From an uncultured Clostridia bacterium (GTDB lineage Bacteria; Bacillota; Clostridia; Christensenellales; CAG-138), in contig CAMHDC010000117.1 in NCBI GenBank assembly GCA_946183765.1, positions 1 through 5,106 on the forward strand: a stretch of DNA of 5,106 nt. The letters run 5' to 3'. Position numbers and translations under genes: made by a program. Under the pieces are notes generated by a model. The model saw nothing but the letters and a program-made list of their open reading frames with translations. It was not told the origin of the DNA and ran no database searches. Position 1 is the first letter of the stretch; each line of letters begins with the position of its first letter. Shown one piece after another: positions 5,044 through 5,106 of the stretch.

Positions 5044-5106
5044 ATGCTGGAACGTTCAAGCGGCATACTATGTCCCATCTTCTCGCTGCCCTCCCCCTAC
5101 GGGATC
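5044..5106 (+). CDS. malQ: 4-alpha-glucanotransferase (amylomaltase), N-terminus only, cut by window edge
   Basis: Only 21 codons are present, but they are diagnostic: after MLE comes RSSGIL, then SLPSPYGI, the conserved N-terminal signature of GH77 amylomaltases (RSSGILLxxxSLPSPYGIG). The enzyme moves glucan segments between malto-oligosaccharides in the cytoplasm and releases glucose, making short maltodextrins usable. The ATG is six bases after the stop of the MalG-like gene. A moderate ribosome binding site, AAAGGG, overlaps the end of that gene (5029-5034, nine bases from the ATG). This gene gives the best clue to the operon's substrate. The rest lies beyond the right edge. Confidence 0.88.
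   Translation, partial: MLERSSGILCPIFSLPSPYGI

Overview
The window reads as part of the chromosome of a GC-rich Clostridia-type Gram-positive anaerobe, perhaps Oscillospiraceae-like. The clues are strong GGAGG-type ribosome binding sites, a sigma-A-type promoter in an AT-rich gap, a lipoprotein solute-binding protein and a LacI-type local regulator. The taxon is an inference; no rRNA or other marker is present. All convincing genes are on the + strand.

Layout. Positions 1-273 hold the broken 5' part of an ABC ATPase of the LolD/MacB type, which loses its homology soon after the Walker A region. Positions 274-543 are a non-coding, partly AT-rich regulatory gap. It has a near-consensus promoter (TTGACA, 17 bp, TATTAT), a CG-centred perfect palindrome inside the promoter spacer, and a tandem 12-bp repeat with LacI-operator character just after the predicted transcription start. 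Next come a LacI-family regulator (544-1557, TTG start), a lipoprotein sugar-binding protein (1622-2941), a strong stem-loop (2973-3012), a MalF-like permease with an N-terminal extension (3062-4180), a MalG-like permease (4180-5037, overlapping its neighbour by one base) and the first 21 codons of a 4-alpha-glucanotransferase, malQ (5044 to the right edge).

How it fits together. The malQ start is the key to the substrate: a binding protein and two CUT1-type permeases leading straight into amylomaltase indicate uptake and cytoplasmic processing of maltose and malto-oligosaccharides. The LacI-type protein is then most simply a MalR-like repressor acting on the CG-centred sites in its own promoter region and so controlling itself and perhaps the whole operon. 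The stem-loop between the binding protein and the permeases would let the binding protein be made in excess. No MalK/MsmK-type ATPase lies in the window. The ATPase fragment at the left edge is of the wrong class and broken, so the transporter must be powered by an ATPase encoded elsewhere.

I see no evidence of an undescribed system. This is a fairly ordinary maltodextrin operon. The parts most worth a second look are the operator/promoter architecture, the extended MalF-like protein and the decayed ATPase at the left edge.
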